A stretch of 64,000 nucleotides of DNA, taken from the NCBI GenBank assembly GCA_036374835.1, contig DASUTB010000106.1:1-64000 (forward strand), written 5' to 3'. Origin of the DNA: DASUTB01 sp036374835. GTDB taxonomy: Bacteria > Actinomycetota > Actinomycetes > Jiangellales > Jiangellaceae. The position numbers and the translations under genes are program-made. Below, one piece after another: positions 17,697 to 26,792 of this stretch. Positions within the stretch are counted from its first letter, which is position 1. Every line of letters begins with the position of its first letter. The notes under the pieces were generated by a model. The model had not been told where the DNA came from and searched no databases. It saw nothing but the letters and a program-made list of their open reading frames with translations.

Positions 17697-18311
17697 CTAG
17701 GCCTGCCGGACGAACGTCGAACGGAGCAGCAACGCCATCGCCTCGGCGTAGCGCTCCTGGGACCAATCACGCTCGATCGTCAGCCCTTCGAGCAGGTCCC
17801 ACGACATCAGCGCCCACATCATGTCCGCGGCGGCGTCGACCGTCCACGGTATGGCCAGCCGACCTTCATCCTCGAGCCAGGTCGCGAGCCGCCGGCAGCC
17901 CTTCCGCCATCGCTCCATGATGGCTTCGCGTAGCTCGGCGGCGTCCGCATCTGTGCGGCGGACCTCCTCCACCGCTCGCGCGATCGGAAGGATCCTCGGA
18001 TGGGCACGAGCAAGGTGACGGGCCCATTCGTCGACCGCCGACACCGCGTCCGGGGCGGCCCACACCCGCTCCAGTGACTGGCCGAGCTCCTCGGCCTCAC
18101 CCAAGTGCCGCAACAGCGCCGACAGCAGGTCGGCACGGCTTGTGAAGTGCAGATAGACCGCCCGCCGAGACACGCCGGCACGTTGCGCGACGGCCGCCAT
18201 CGTCAACGTCTCGAAGCCCTCGGTCTCGATTACCTGCCGGGTCGCATTCAGGATGGCGCTACACGTCCGCCTGCTCCGGGCGTTCCGAGGTTCCCCGATG
18301 GTCTTGGCCAT
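17697..18311 (-). CDS. TetR family transcriptional regulator
   Basis: A 204-residue repressor-type regulator. The N-terminal helix-turn-helix (ILNATRQVIETEGFETLTMAAVAQRAGVSRRAVYLHF, about 20-56) is canonical TetR, followed by an all-helical ligand domain. It is divergent from a two-gene operon, and a perfect operator-like palindrome lies in the shared upstream region, so it probably represses both that operon and itself. Confidence 0.9.
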   Translation of the reverse strand: MAKTIGEPRNARSRRTCSAILNATRQVIETEGFETLTMAAVAQRAGVSRRAVYLHFTSRADLLSALLRHLGEAEELGQSLERVWAAPDAVSAVDEWARHLARAHPRILPIARAVEEVRRTDADAAELREAIMERWRKGCRRLATWLEDEGRLAIPWTVDAAADMMWALMSWDLLEGLTIERDWSQERYAEAMALLLRSTFVRQA

Positions 18312-18356
18312 CCCACCGCCTCTCTCGAAAAATCTTCACTGTGTGTGCAGAAGCCC

Positions 18357-18399
18357 TTGCGCGATCGTGACACCGTGTGTAGTTTAGCAAATACACACG
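18357..18399 (+). promoter_or_regulatory. Promoter with TetR operator
   Basis: TTGCGC at 18357-18362, a 17-base spacer and TAGTTT at 18380-18385 form a promoter. The perfect inverted repeat CGTGTGTA-N10-TACACACG (18374-18399) covers its -10. The placement is exactly that expected for repression by the divergent TetR protein. Confidence 0.7.
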
Positions 18400-18434
18400 A
18401 TGTGAAGTTACTAGTCGAGGAGGAAAAGGTTCCC

Positions 18435-18848
18435 ATGTCGGCGCCGACTCAGAACAGGCGTACCACGAAGACACGCAGTCGCGCGGTCGCAGTCCTCGCG
18501 ACACCTCTCATTGCCGCCGCGATCTGGCTGATCGCGGTGCAGTTGCTGGGCATCGACCTGGTCGTCGAGCGCTGGGACACCAGCGCGACCATGACGATCG
18601 GCCTTCCGAGTGTCATCGTCACCGCTCTCATCGCGGCAGTGGCCGGGTGGGCCACACTTGCCATTCTGGAACGGACGACCACACACGCAAGGATCGCGTG
18701 GACGATCGCAGCCACGGCGGTCCTCGTCCTTTCGCTGGGTACACCAGTGACTGCGGCGACGACGACATCTGCGGGCGTGGTGTTGATCATCCTTCACCTC
18801 GCGGTCGGCGGCACCCTGATCCCGACCTTGGCGAGGAGTGCGCGATGA
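18435..18848 (+). CDS. DUF6069-like four-helix membrane protein
   Basis: A 137-residue protein with about four transmembrane segments (AVLATPLIAAAIWLIAVQLLG first), resembling small DUF6069-type proteins found beside TetR genes in actinomycetes. GAGGAGG precedes the ATG. Its stop overlaps the next start by ATGA, so the two are co-translated. Function unknown; regulation by the divergent TetR is likely. Confidence 0.75.
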   Translation: MSAPTQNRRTTKTRSRAVAVLATPLIAAAIWLIAVQLLGIDLVVERWDTSATMTIGLPSVIVTALIAAVAGWATLAILERTTTHARIAWTIAATAVLVLSLGTPVTAATTTSAGVVLIILHLAVGGTLIPTLARSAR

Positions 18849-19219
18849 GCATTTTCACCGAGGATGAGCTGAGTTACCTGCGAGGTGAGCGACGTCTGGG
18901 CAGGTTGGCGACCGTTGGTCCGGACGGCATGCCGCACGTGACGCCGGTGGGATGGTCGTACGACCCAGAGTCGGACGTCGTGGAGGTCGGAGGGCACGAG
19001 TTCGCTGCCACCAAGAAGTACCGTGACGTCCAGCGCACAGGCCGCGCCGCGCTCGTCGTCGACGATGTGCTGGCACCCTGGCAGCCCCGAGGCGTTGAGA
19101 TCCGCGGCGACGCAGCGGCCGTGCCCGAGCCCGACCCGCACATCCGTATCAGGCCTACCAGGATCGTCGCGTGGGGCCTTTCCGAGGCCGGCGGCCGGAG
19201 TACCCGAACGGTGAGTTAG
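18845..19219 (+). CDS. PPOX-class F420-dependent oxidoreductase
   Basis: A 124-residue split-barrel flavin/F420-binding protein. FTEDELSYLRGERRLGRLATVGPDGMPHVTPVG is the usual N terminus of PPOX-class F420 enzymes, and PTRIVAWGL the C-terminal strand. They transfer hydride between coenzyme F420 and varied substrates. It overlaps the upstream membrane-protein gene by 4 bases and belongs to the TetR-controlled operon. F420 use is inferred from the family and the actinomycete host. Confidence 0.85.
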   Translation: MSIFTEDELSYLRGERRLGRLATVGPDGMPHVTPVGWSYDPESDVVEVGGHEFAATKKYRDVQRTGRAALVVDDVLAPWQPRGVEIRGDAAAVPEPDPHIRIRPTRIVAWGLSEAGGRSTRTVS

Positions 19220-19236
19220 CGATCCCGGGGATTCGT

Positions 19237-19312
19237 GCTTGAGATCGGCGCAGAGCAGGAGACGGTCGGGTCACGATCAACTCGGCTACCTCCTGCTCCG
19301 CGTCGTTTGCTA
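19237..19312. repeat. Inverted repeat downstream of the PPOX gene
   Basis: GGCGCAGAGCAGGAG is complementary to CTCCTGCTCCGC about 40 bases further on, beginning with GATC. It lies shortly after the stop of the PPOX gene and may serve as its terminator. The loop is too long for a classic one. Confidence 0.45.
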
Positions 19313-19402
19313 CCTGCCCTGGGCTGATGCCGGCCGTTGGCACCGCTTGCGAACTCGATCGCAAGACGCTCGGACGTCAGCACTTGCTTGAGCGTGAGCT
19401 GC

Positions 19403-19954
19403 CTACGCGGCGGTGCCCCGGATCACTTGAATGGTCTTCAGCTTGCCGCGGGCCGTCGCCGACTCGACGTCGGCAAGGCCGAGACCCTTCAAGTAGTCCA
19501 TGACCTCGGCTGTCTGCGTTTCGGTGATTCCGTGCCCCGGCTTGTCCAGCAGCCGTTCGGCGATCACGAGCCGCCCGCCCGGCGCCAGCTTGGCGACCTG
19601 GGCGTCGAGCCCGGGTTCGCGGGACGGCCAGTGGTGCATCGAGGCGATCGACCAGATGACGGTGAACGTACCGTCGTCGAACGGGATCTCGGAGGCGCTG
19701 CCGACCCGGACGTCCGCGCCCGGCACACGCTTACGCACCATGTCGACGAACGTCGGGGAAGGATCGACCGCGGCCACTCGCTCGGCACCGATACGCTCGG
19801 CGGCGAGTTCCACCGCTGCACCCGGTCCGCAGCCGATCTCGAGAACCCGGTCGTCGGGCGTCAGCTCGAGCATGTCGATGACGATCCGGTTCGACTCCGG
19901 GTTACGGTGCAGGAGCCGGTATACCCGCGCGGCGATCGCTCCGAAGCTTCGCAT
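19403..19954 (-). CDS. Class I SAM-dependent methyltransferase
   Basis: A 183-residue methyltransferase with motif I as VLEIGCGPG (37-45), an acidic residue after the second strand (VAAVDPS) and APGGRLVIAERLL as the motif III region. The substrate is unknown. It is short for the family but appears complete. It stands alone on the minus strand, upstream of palindrome B1. Confidence 0.85.
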   Translation of the reverse strand: MRSFGAIAARVYRLLHRNPESNRIVIDMLELTPDDRVLEIGCGPGAAVELAAERIGAERVAAVDPSPTFVDMVRKRVPGADVRVGSASEIPFDDGTFTVIWSIASMHHWPSREPGLDAQVAKLAPGGRLVIAERLLDKPGHGITETQTAEVMDYLKGLGLADVESATARGKLKTIQVIRGTAA

Positions 19955-20003
19955 GACAGGTCAGGCTACGCGATAGGCGGCCCGTATTAGGGCCATGACG
20001 CGT

Positions 20004-20051
20004 GATCATGAAAGCTGACTGGTCATATTTGCGTGAATCGCCTTCATGATC
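20004..20051. repeat. Palindromic element family B, copy 1
   Basis: A 48-base element bounded by GATC at both ends: GATCATGAAAGC on the left, GCCTTCATGATC on the right. It shares its size and most of its right half with the copy at 56833-56880, including GTGAATCG and CTTCATGATC. It lies 10 bases beyond the stop of the class III aminotransferase. Confidence 0.8.
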
Positions 20052-20061
20052 AAGAACATGA

Positions 20062-21282
20062 TCACAGGTTGCGCAGTGCGTCGGCGAGCGCCGTCACGCA
20101 CGTGTCGATCTGCTCGTCGGACGTCACGAGCGGGGGGCAGAACGTCAGCGTGTCCGGCCCGATCGGGCGGGCGATCACGCCGCGCTCCATCATCGCGTCG
20201 CGTACGGTGACGGCGTCGACCTCCGGGCGCATGCCGGCCGCCCACATCGCGCCGGCGCCGCGCACCTCGGCGATCAGTCCGTCGTCCGCCAGCCGGCGCA
20301 GCCCGGAAGACAGCCGCTCGCCGATCACCGGAGCGCGTTCGATCAGATTCTCCGCGCGCAGCAGCGCCAGCGTCGCCAGCCCGGCAGCACACGCCACCGG
20401 ATGGCCGCTGTAGGTGTGGCCGTGCCGCAGCACGAACGACCCGTCCGTCTCCAGCGGCTCGCGCACCGCTGGACCCACGAGCGCGCCGCCGAGCGGAACA
20501 TAGCCGGCCGTTACGCCCTTGGCGAACGTCACCAGATCGGGACGGACGCCGTAATACTCCGAGCCCCACCAGTGACCCAACCGGCCGAACCCGCAGATGA
20601 CCTCGTCCACGATCAGAAAGGCGCCGTGCTCGTCGCAGATCTCCCGCAGCTCCGCCAAATAACCCTCCGGGGGCGGATACACACCGCCGGCGCCGACGAC
20701 CGGTTCGGCGATCACCGCGGCCAGCTCGCCGGGACGCTCCTCGGCCACCTTGCGCACCGCAGCCGCGTCGTCGTACCCCACCTGCACGACGTCGGCGAGC
20801 ATCGCGCCGAAGTGCGCCTGATTCGCCGGCAATCCGGTCGCAGCCAGCCCGCCGTACGTCACACCGTGATACGACGGCGTTCGGCTCACGACGAGTCGTC
20901 TCGACGGGCGCCCGGCGAGCGAGTGTGCCGAGCGCGCCAGCTTGATCGCGGTATCGACCGACTCCGACCCGGACCCGGTGAAGAACACCCGGAACCCCGC
21001 GCCGGGTGCGATCTCCGCGAGCTCGGACGCCAGCGCGTCGGCGGGCGGATTGGTGAAGATCTCGTAGGCGTGAAACGCGTCGAGGCTCGACAGCTGCTCA
21101 GCGACGGCGTCCGCGATCTCCCGCCTGCCGTGGCCGACGTTGCAGTACCAGAGACTCGCCATGGCATCGATGTATTCCCGGCCGGAATCGTCCCGGACCA
21201 CGGCGCCGTCCCCTTCGACGATGTTCACGAACGAGTCGGCGGCGGGCCGGGCGAACGGATGCAGAAATGCTGGCACAGTCAC
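20062..21282 (-). CDS. Class III PLP-dependent aminotransferase
   Basis: A 406-residue fold-type I enzyme of the omega-aminotransferase group. The PLP lysine is K255 in FAKGVTAGYVPLGG and the pyridine-binding aspartate D226 in LIVDEVICGFGRLG. It transfers an omega- or alpha-amino group, often from beta-alanine, putrescine or taurine derivatives, to a keto acid; the exact substrate cannot be read. It is divergent from the quinone oxidoreductase. Its TGA stop is part of a TGATCA next to palindrome B1. Confidence 0.88.
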   Translation of the reverse strand: MTVPAFLHPFARPAADSFVNIVEGDGAVVRDDSGREYIDAMASLWYCNVGHGRREIADAVAEQLSSLDAFHAYEIFTNPPADALASELAEIAPGAGFRVFFTGSGSESVDTAIKLARSAHSLAGRPSRRLVVSRTPSYHGVTYGGLAATGLPANQAHFGAMLADVVQVGYDDAAAVRKVAEERPGELAAVIAEPVVGAGGVYPPPEGYLAELREICDEHGAFLIVDEVICGFGRLGHWWGSEYYGVRPDLVTFAKGVTAGYVPLGGALVGPAVREPLETDGSFVLRHGHTYSGHPVACAAGLATLALLRAENLIERAPVIGERLSSGLRRLADDGLIAEVRGAGAMWAAGMRPEVDAVTVRDAMMERGVIARPIGPDTLTFCPPLVTSDEQIDTCVTALADALRNL

Positions 21283-21323
21283 GCGATCACCATACCGGCC
21301 GGAACAGTCGTAGGGTGGGCGCC

Positions 21324-22286
21324 ATGAGAGCTGTCGTCGTCTCCGCCCACGGCGGATCCGAAGTCCTCGAACTCCGTGACGTCGACCCGCCCCAGGCCGG
21401 TTCTGGTGAAGTCGTCGTGGACGTGGCCGCGGCGGGCGTCAACTACATCGACACGTACCAGCGCACCGGGCGCTACCCCATCGAGACGCCGTTCACACTG
21501 GGCCTCGAGGGAGCAGGGACGGTCGTTGCCGTCGGGCAAGACGTGGCCGATGTCTCGGTCGGCGACCACGTGGCGTGGAAGGGTGCGCTCGGATCGTATG
21601 CCGAGCAGGTCGCGGTGCCGTCCGGCGAAGCCGTCCCGGTTCCGGACGGAGTGTCCGACGAGGTGGCCGCGGCGCTGATTCTGCAAGGCATAACGGCGCA
21701 CTACCTCGCCACGTCCACCTATGCCGTCCAGCCCGGCGACTGGGTGGTCGTGCACGCCGCGGCCGGCGGTGTCGGGCACCTGCTCACCCAGATCGTCAAG
21801 CTTCGCGGCGGCCGCGTCCTCGCCACAACGTCCACCGATGACAAAGCCGAACTTGCCAAGCAGGCCGGGGCTGACGTCGTCACGTCCTACGACGACTTCG
21901 CCGGCAAGGCCCGTGAGCTGACCGACGGCGTCGGCGTTCCCTGCGTCTACGACGGCGTCGGCCAGGCGACGTTCGACGCCGACCTCGACGCGCTACGCCC
22001 GCGCGGGCTGCTCGCGATGTACGGCGCGGCCAGCGGGCCGGTGCCGCCGGTCGACGTCCAGACGCTCAATGCGAAGGGCTCGCTGTACCTGACCCGGCCA
22101 ACGCTCGCCCACTACACGCGCGATCGCGCCGAGCTGACCGGCCGCACCGACGAGCTGTTCGAGTGGGTCAAACAAGGCCGGTTGGACGTGCGTATCGGCG
22201 GTCGTTATGCGCTGGAGGACGCCCGCCGGGCCCACGATGATCTGGAGGGCCGCCGCACGACCGGCAAACTCCTCCTCATCCCCTAA
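21324..22286 (+). CDS. Zinc-free quinone oxidoreductase (QOR-like MDR)
   Basis: A 320-residue NADPH:quinone reductase-type medium-chain dehydrogenase. It has GVNYIDTYQRTGRYP and LGLEGAGTV near the N terminus and a nucleotide-binding HAAAGGVGHLLTQI. The zinc-binding cysteines and histidine of alcohol dehydrogenases are absent, as usual for this branch. It reduces quinones by one or two electrons in the cytosol. The ATG at 21324 gives the normal start (RAVVVSAHGGSEVLEL). Confidence 0.9.
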   Translation: MRAVVVSAHGGSEVLELRDVDPPQAGSGEVVVDVAAAGVNYIDTYQRTGRYPIETPFTLGLEGAGTVVAVGQDVADVSVGDHVAWKGALGSYAEQVAVPSGEAVPVPDGVSDEVAAALILQGITAHYLATSTYAVQPGDWVVVHAAAGGVGHLLTQIVKLRGGRVLATTSTDDKAELAKQAGADVVTSYDDFAGKARELTDGVGVPCVYDGVGQATFDADLDALRPRGLLAMYGAASGPVPPVDVQTLNAKGSLYLTRPTLAHYTRDRAELTGRTDELFEWVKQGRLDVRIGGRYALEDARRAHDDLEGRRTTGKLLLIP

Positions 22287-22401
22287 AGAATGACCATGTT
22301 TGGCCGGCAATTTCCAGCTTTACGTAGCATGCAGAGCAGGCATCGCTCGGACAGTCCACGTATCGGCCGCAGGCCGCCGGATACGGCGTAGGGTGTCGAT
22401 C

Positions 22402-24336
22402 ATGACGGCAGTGCTCACTCCTGGACACGACCTCGGTGCGGTCATGCCCGTACCGGAGTTCCGCACGCTGGCCGAGCAGGAGCCCGCTCTCACCGTCGAA
22501 CAGCGCCATACGCTGGTCGAACAGGCGACGATTCTCGTGTCGGATCTCTACGCGCACCTGCCACTCAAACGAGCCATGCATGCGGTCGACCCCGTACAGC
22601 GCCTGCGGCTGCTCGCGCACCGGCTCGACGGCCTCACCGACCGCGAGTTCCACACCGATCTGCTCAGCATCATGACCGATCTGCGTGACCTGCACACGAA
22701 CTACTTCCTGCCGCGACCCTACGCGGGACGGCTCGCGTTCATCGGCGTGCTGATCGAGCGCTTCGGCGACTCCGACAAGCCCCGCTATCTGGTCTCGAAG
22801 GTTTTCGACCATCTCGTCGCCGAACCGACCCTGGCGCCCGGCGCCGAGGTGACCCATTGGAACGGCGCACCGGTCGAGCTCGCGGTCTGGCGCAATGCCG
22901 AGCTCGAGGCCGGCAGCAACCTGGCCGCCCGCAAGGCTCGGGGTCTCGAGAGCCTCACCCTGCGCAGCCTCGGCGCGTCGTTGCCGCCGGACGAGGACTG
23001 GGTCGATCTTCGCTATCTGGTGGACGGCGAGCCGCAGGAAGCCCGGCTTCCGTGGCTGGTGTTCGAATCAGTCGAGGAGATCGTCAGTCCGGACGAACCG
23101 CCGTCCGGCATCCTCGCCGATCTCACCGCACCGCCAGGGCACCTGCTCGGTCTCGACGTACGCACCGAACTCGTCCGGCGCGTCAAGAAGGAACTGTTCG
23201 CCCCCGGTGCGGTAGCCGAAGCGCAACGCGTCGCGAGCAGCCCTACCGCGGTCCCGCCGCCGACCGAGCAGCAACTGGCCGCAGGCATCATTCCGACGAG
23301 CCGCCCCGACGAGTTGCTGGCACGGACCGTCGACACGGCGCACGGCAGCTTCGGCTACCTGCGCATCTTCACGTTCTTGATGCGCGACGGGGACATCAGC
23401 GCATTCGTCAGCGAGGTGGCGCGCCTGGTCGACGACGAGTTCCCGCCCGATGGGCTGATCATCGATGTGCGCGGCAACGGCGGCGGTTACGTCATCGCCT
23501 CCGAGTTCCTCCTCCAATTCCTCACGCCGCGTCGGGTGACCCCAGAGCCGGCACAGTTCATCACCACCCCCACCACGTTGCAGCTGTGCAATGCGATCCA
23601 CGACATGCAACCGTGGGCACCGTCGATCGAACAGGCCATCGAGACCGCGGCGCAGTACTCGACCGGAATCCCGCTGTCACCGCCCGAGGTCGTCAACTCG
23701 GTCGGCCAGCTCTATCACGGCCCGGTGGTGCTGATCACCGACGCGCTGTGCTACTCGGCCTGCGACATGTTCGCGGCCGGCTTCGCCGATCACAATGCCG
23801 GCACGATCCTCGGCGTCGACTCGAACACCGGTGCCGGCGGGGCCAACGTCCTCAACCATGCCCGGCTGCTCCAGGACTGGACGGACGGGCCGCTCGAGCC
23901 GCTCCCCGAAGGCGCGCAGCTGCGCGTCTCGCTGCGTCGCACGCTTCGGGTCGGGGCATCGGCGGGGCAGCCGGTCGAAGATCTCGGCGTCAGGCCGGAT
24001 GAGATCCACGCCATGACGCGCGACGACCTGATCGAGGGCAACCACGATCTGCTCGAACACGCCGGCGAGATCCTGTCCAGGGGGACGGTCCGAGTGTTCG
24101 ATGTCGCGGTCAGCGGGACGGACGACTCCGGCTTCCAGATCGACGTCACCACTCGCGGGCTCGACACAATCGACATCTATGTCGGCGAACGGCCGCACGT
24201 GGCCGCCGTCCCCGCGCCGGACGGTACGAACACACTCACATTGCAGCTCGGCGACACCGCGTCCGGCCCGATCCGCCTCGAAGGCTTCGCAGCCGGCCGG
24301 CTGGTCGCCGCCCGCCAACTCCCTCCGCCAGAATGA
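22402..24336 (+). CDS. S41-like peptidase family protein
   Basis: A 644-residue protein with an S41/tail-specific-protease C-terminal core: GLIIDVRGNGGG at 351-362 and the nucleophile region DALCYSACDMFAAGFADH, with Ser452 as candidate nucleophile. The usual lysine general base about 25 residues later (GKG) is replaced by NTGAGGAN, so it may use another base as in tricorn-type enzymes, or be inactive. The N-terminal part is helical, without an obvious PDZ. No signal peptide is seen, so it is apparently cytosolic. The stop codon is the TGA of a TGATCA. Confidence 0.75.
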   Translation: MTAVLTPGHDLGAVMPVPEFRTLAEQEPALTVEQRHTLVEQATILVSDLYAHLPLKRAMHAVDPVQRLRLLAHRLDGLTDREFHTDLLSIMTDLRDLHTNYFLPRPYAGRLAFIGVLIERFGDSDKPRYLVSKVFDHLVAEPTLAPGAEVTHWNGAPVELAVWRNAELEAGSNLAARKARGLESLTLRSLGASLPPDEDWVDLRYLVDGEPQEARLPWLVFESVEEIVSPDEPPSGILADLTAPPGHLLGLDVRTELVRRVKKELFAPGAVAEAQRVASSPTAVPPPTEQQLAAGIIPTSRPDELLARTVDTAHGSFGYLRIFTFLMRDGDISAFVSEVARLVDDEFPPDGLIIDVRGNGGGYVIASEFLLQFLTPRRVTPEPAQFITTPTTLQLCNAIHDMQPWAPSIEQAIETAAQYSTGIPLSPPEVVNSVGQLYHGPVVLITDALCYSACDMFAAGFADHNAGTILGVDSNTGAGGANVLNHARLLQDWTDGPLEPLPEGAQLRVSLRRTLRVGASAGQPVEDLGVRPDEIHAMTRDDLIEGNHDLLEHAGEILSRGTVRVFDVAVSGTDDSGFQIDVTTRGLDTIDIYVGERPHVAAVPAPDGTNTLTLQLGDTASGPIRLEGFAAGRLVAARQLPPPE

Positions 24337-24416
24337 TCACGTGAAGCCGCTGCCACCAGGGCCAACCGCGGCCTGCCGGCCAGGCAGAGCGCGGACAGTC
24401 CGCCCACGGGTGATGC

Positions 24417-25457
24417 TCAAGCCAGCGGGAACGGCGGTTGCCACCACGGCGGCGCGTCGTCGACCTCAATGCGTTCGACCCACTTGACCCACCAGAAGCC
24501 GCGCCGTCGCGGAGCGACCAATCGCGCCGGGAATCCGTGCCGCCGGGCCAACGGAGCACCACCAACACCTGTCGCGAGAAGCAGTGAATCCACATCCTCG
24601 ATCGGGAATCGGATCCAGTACCCGGTCACCGACTGCACGCGGAGGCTCCGTGCCGCGCCCACGTCATCCAACAACGCCGCGACCGGTACGCCCGTCCAAT
24701 CCTGCTGCGCGAACCAGCCCGACGTGCAGTCCAGGGTCGCCCGCCTCGTGACCCGCGCGTTCGGCAGGTCCGCGAGCGTGAATGATCGGAGTGACGAAGC
24801 GTCGGTCACCTCTAGCCGCCACTGGTCACCCACGATGTGCGGAACCGTGTCGTTGAGCCAGATCGTGCTCGGCATCGACGTCGGATCGAACGAACCGATC
24901 TCGTGCGAGCCAGTGAACCGGCGTCGCGACCCGGGCCAGTCGGCCAGCCGCGTCGTCGCCTCCACCACGCCGTACAAGGCGGCGGCCGTGACCCCTAGCG
25001 CCCCCGTGCGCAGCAGCGTTCGCCGGGACAGGTCGACCGCCCGCGGCCGCGGCCGGCGCACCACGACGTGCCAGACCAGCAGCGGCAGCAGCGCCACCGA
25101 CGCGGCGATGTGCACCCACATCGTGTGCTGGCCACCGATCGAACGCGCCAAACCAGTGCTGGACGCCAGCCCGGTACCGATCGAGATCGCGACCAGAACA
25201 CCGAGAAGGACCGATATCCACCGACTCGTGCCGGTACGCCGAAGGCCACGGCGCACCACCACACTCTTCCACGGGGTGAGCAGCAGGACGGCCAGCCCGA
25301 CGATACCGTGTCCGAGCACCACCCAGCGTCCCGCCGCCGAACCGGTCGCCAGCGCACCCAGACCGGTCAGGAGCGCGAGGATCAGGGCGGCGAGCAGGGT
25401 CAGGTTCGTCACGCGCCCGGACGGACGCCTTATTGCCTTTCGCACTTCCGAACGCAT
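24417..25457 (-). CDS. Membrane-anchored molybdopterin oxidoreductase (sulfite oxidase-like)
   Basis: A 346-residue fusion. Residues 1-135 contain about four transmembrane helices with H50, H111, H116 and H130, possible haem ligands of a small cytochrome b domain. After an internal twin-arginine-like SRRTLLR (144-150) and another hydrophobic helix comes an oxidoreductase molybdopterin-binding domain with the molybdenum ligand C244 in LDCTSGWFAQQDWTG. It probably oxidises or reduces an extracytoplasmic substrate and passes electrons through the membrane domain. The sulfite oxidase dimerisation domain is missing. Confidence 0.85.
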   Translation of the reverse strand: MRSEVRKAIRRPSGRVTNLTLLAALILALLTGLGALATGSAAGRWVVLGHGIVGLAVLLLTPWKSVVVRRGLRRTGTSRWISVLLGVLVAISIGTGLASSTGLARSIGGQHTMWVHIAASVALLPLLVWHVVVRRPRPRAVDLSRRTLLRTGALGVTAAALYGVVEATTRLADWPGSRRRFTGSHEIGSFDPTSMPSTIWLNDTVPHIVGDQWRLEVTDASSLRSFTLADLPNARVTRRATLDCTSGWFAQQDWTGVPVAALLDDVGAARSLRVQSVTGYWIRFPIEDVDSLLLATGVGGAPLARRHGFPARLVAPRRRGFWWVKWVERIEVDDAPPWWQPPFPLA

Positions 25458-25512
25458 CGTCGCCTCATCCGGTCAACGCCGCGGCCGGGTCCGGAGTGCC
25501 GTTCCCGTCGAA

Positions 25513-26670
25513 TCAGCTCGCCAGCTTGGTCAATCGCTCGGCGGCTTCGGCGAGAACGTCGTCCCGCTTGCAGAACGCGAACCGGACGAGCGTTCGTGCT
25601 GCGTCCGGCTCGTCACAGAACACCGCGACCGGCACCGCGGCCACCCCGACGAGTTCGGGCAACCGCCAGCACAGCTCGACAGCGTCGTCGAAGCCGAGCG
25701 GGGCGACGTCCGTCACCACGAAGTAGGTGCCTCGTGTCGGCAACACCTCGAAACCCGCGGCACGCAGCCCGTCGGAGAGCAGGTCGCGCTTGCCTTGCAG
25801 GTCGGCGGCCAGCCCGCCGAAGAACTCGTCCGGCAGGTCGAGAGCACGGGCGACGGCCGGCTGGAACGGTGCGCCGTTGACGAACGTCAGGAACTGCTTG
25901 ACCGCCCGGACGGCCGCCACCAGCGGTGCAGCGGCGTGCAGCCAACCGATCTTCCATCCGGTGACCGAGAACGTCTTACCCGCCGACGAGATCGTGATCG
26001 TGCGCTCCGCCATACCCGGTAGCGTCGCGATCGGGACGTGCGGCACGCCGTCGAAGGTCTGGTGCTCGTACACCTCGTCGGTGACGACGATCGCATCGTG
26101 CCGCTGCGCCAGCTCGGCGATGACCTCGAGCTCGGCACGGCTGAACACCTTTCCGGTCGGGTTGTGCGGCGTGTTCAGCAGCACGAGGCGCGTGCGGTCA
26201 GTGAACGCGGCGCTCAGTTCTTCCGGATCATACGAGAAGTCCGGCGCCCGCAACACAACGGTCCGGCGACGTGCCCCGGCCAGCGCGATCGACGCCGCAT
26301 ACGAGTCGTAATACGGCTCGAAGGTCACGACCTCGTCGCCCCGTTCACACAACGCGAGAATGCTGGCCGCGATCGCCTCGGTCGCACCGGCTGTGACCAG
26401 CACGTCGGTGTCCGGGTCGGGTGTAAGACCGTAGAACCGCTCCTGGTGACGTGCGACCGCGGAGCGGAGTTCGGGCACCCCCGGCCCCGGCGGGTACTGG
26501 TTCGCGCCGTTGTGGATCGCCGCCGCGGCGTCGTCGAGCAGCGACGCCGGCCCGTCGGTGTCGGGGAAGCCCTGCCCCAGGTTGACCGAACCGGTCCGCA
26601 GGGCCAGCGCCGACATCTCGGCGAAGATCGTGGACGTAAAGGGTTGCATCCGTTCGACCAGGTACGACAT
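25513..26670 (-). CDS. Class I/II PLP aminotransferase (DapC / KAT-like)
   Basis: A 385-residue fold-type I aminotransferase. NLGQGFPDTDGP, the aspartate at 198 in VTDEVYEH, and the PLP lysine K232 in SSAGKTFSVTGWKIGW place it with N-succinyldiaminopimelate aminotransferase DapC and kynurenine or methionine aminotransferases. In actinomycetes this gene is usually annotated as probable DapC, in lysine and diaminopimelate synthesis. The start at 26670 is the conserved SYLVERMQPF; a longer frame upstream has no family support. Confidence 0.85.
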   Translation of the reverse strand: MSYLVERMQPFTSTIFAEMSALALRTGSVNLGQGFPDTDGPASLLDDAAAAIHNGANQYPPGPGVPELRSAVARHQERFYGLTPDPDTDVLVTAGATEAIAASILALCERGDEVVTFEPYYDSYAASIALAGARRRTVVLRAPDFSYDPEELSAAFTDRTRLVLLNTPHNPTGKVFSRAELEVIAELAQRHDAIVVTDEVYEHQTFDGVPHVPIATLPGMAERTITISSAGKTFSVTGWKIGWLHAAAPLVAAVRAVKQFLTFVNGAPFQPAVARALDLPDEFFGGLAADLQGKRDLLSDGLRAAGFEVLPTRGTYFVVTDVAPLGFDDAVELCWRLPELVGVAAVPVAVFCDEPDAARTLVRFAFCKRDDVLAEAAERLTKLAS

Positions 26671-26792
26671 GCGTCTCACACTACGTCGGCATTCGCCGGT
26701 CGACACAGACGAGCGTCTTGACGGGTCGACCCAGGGTCCGGCGACGAGCGCCACCGGGTCGCTCGATGCCTCGACCATGGGACGATCTGTGC

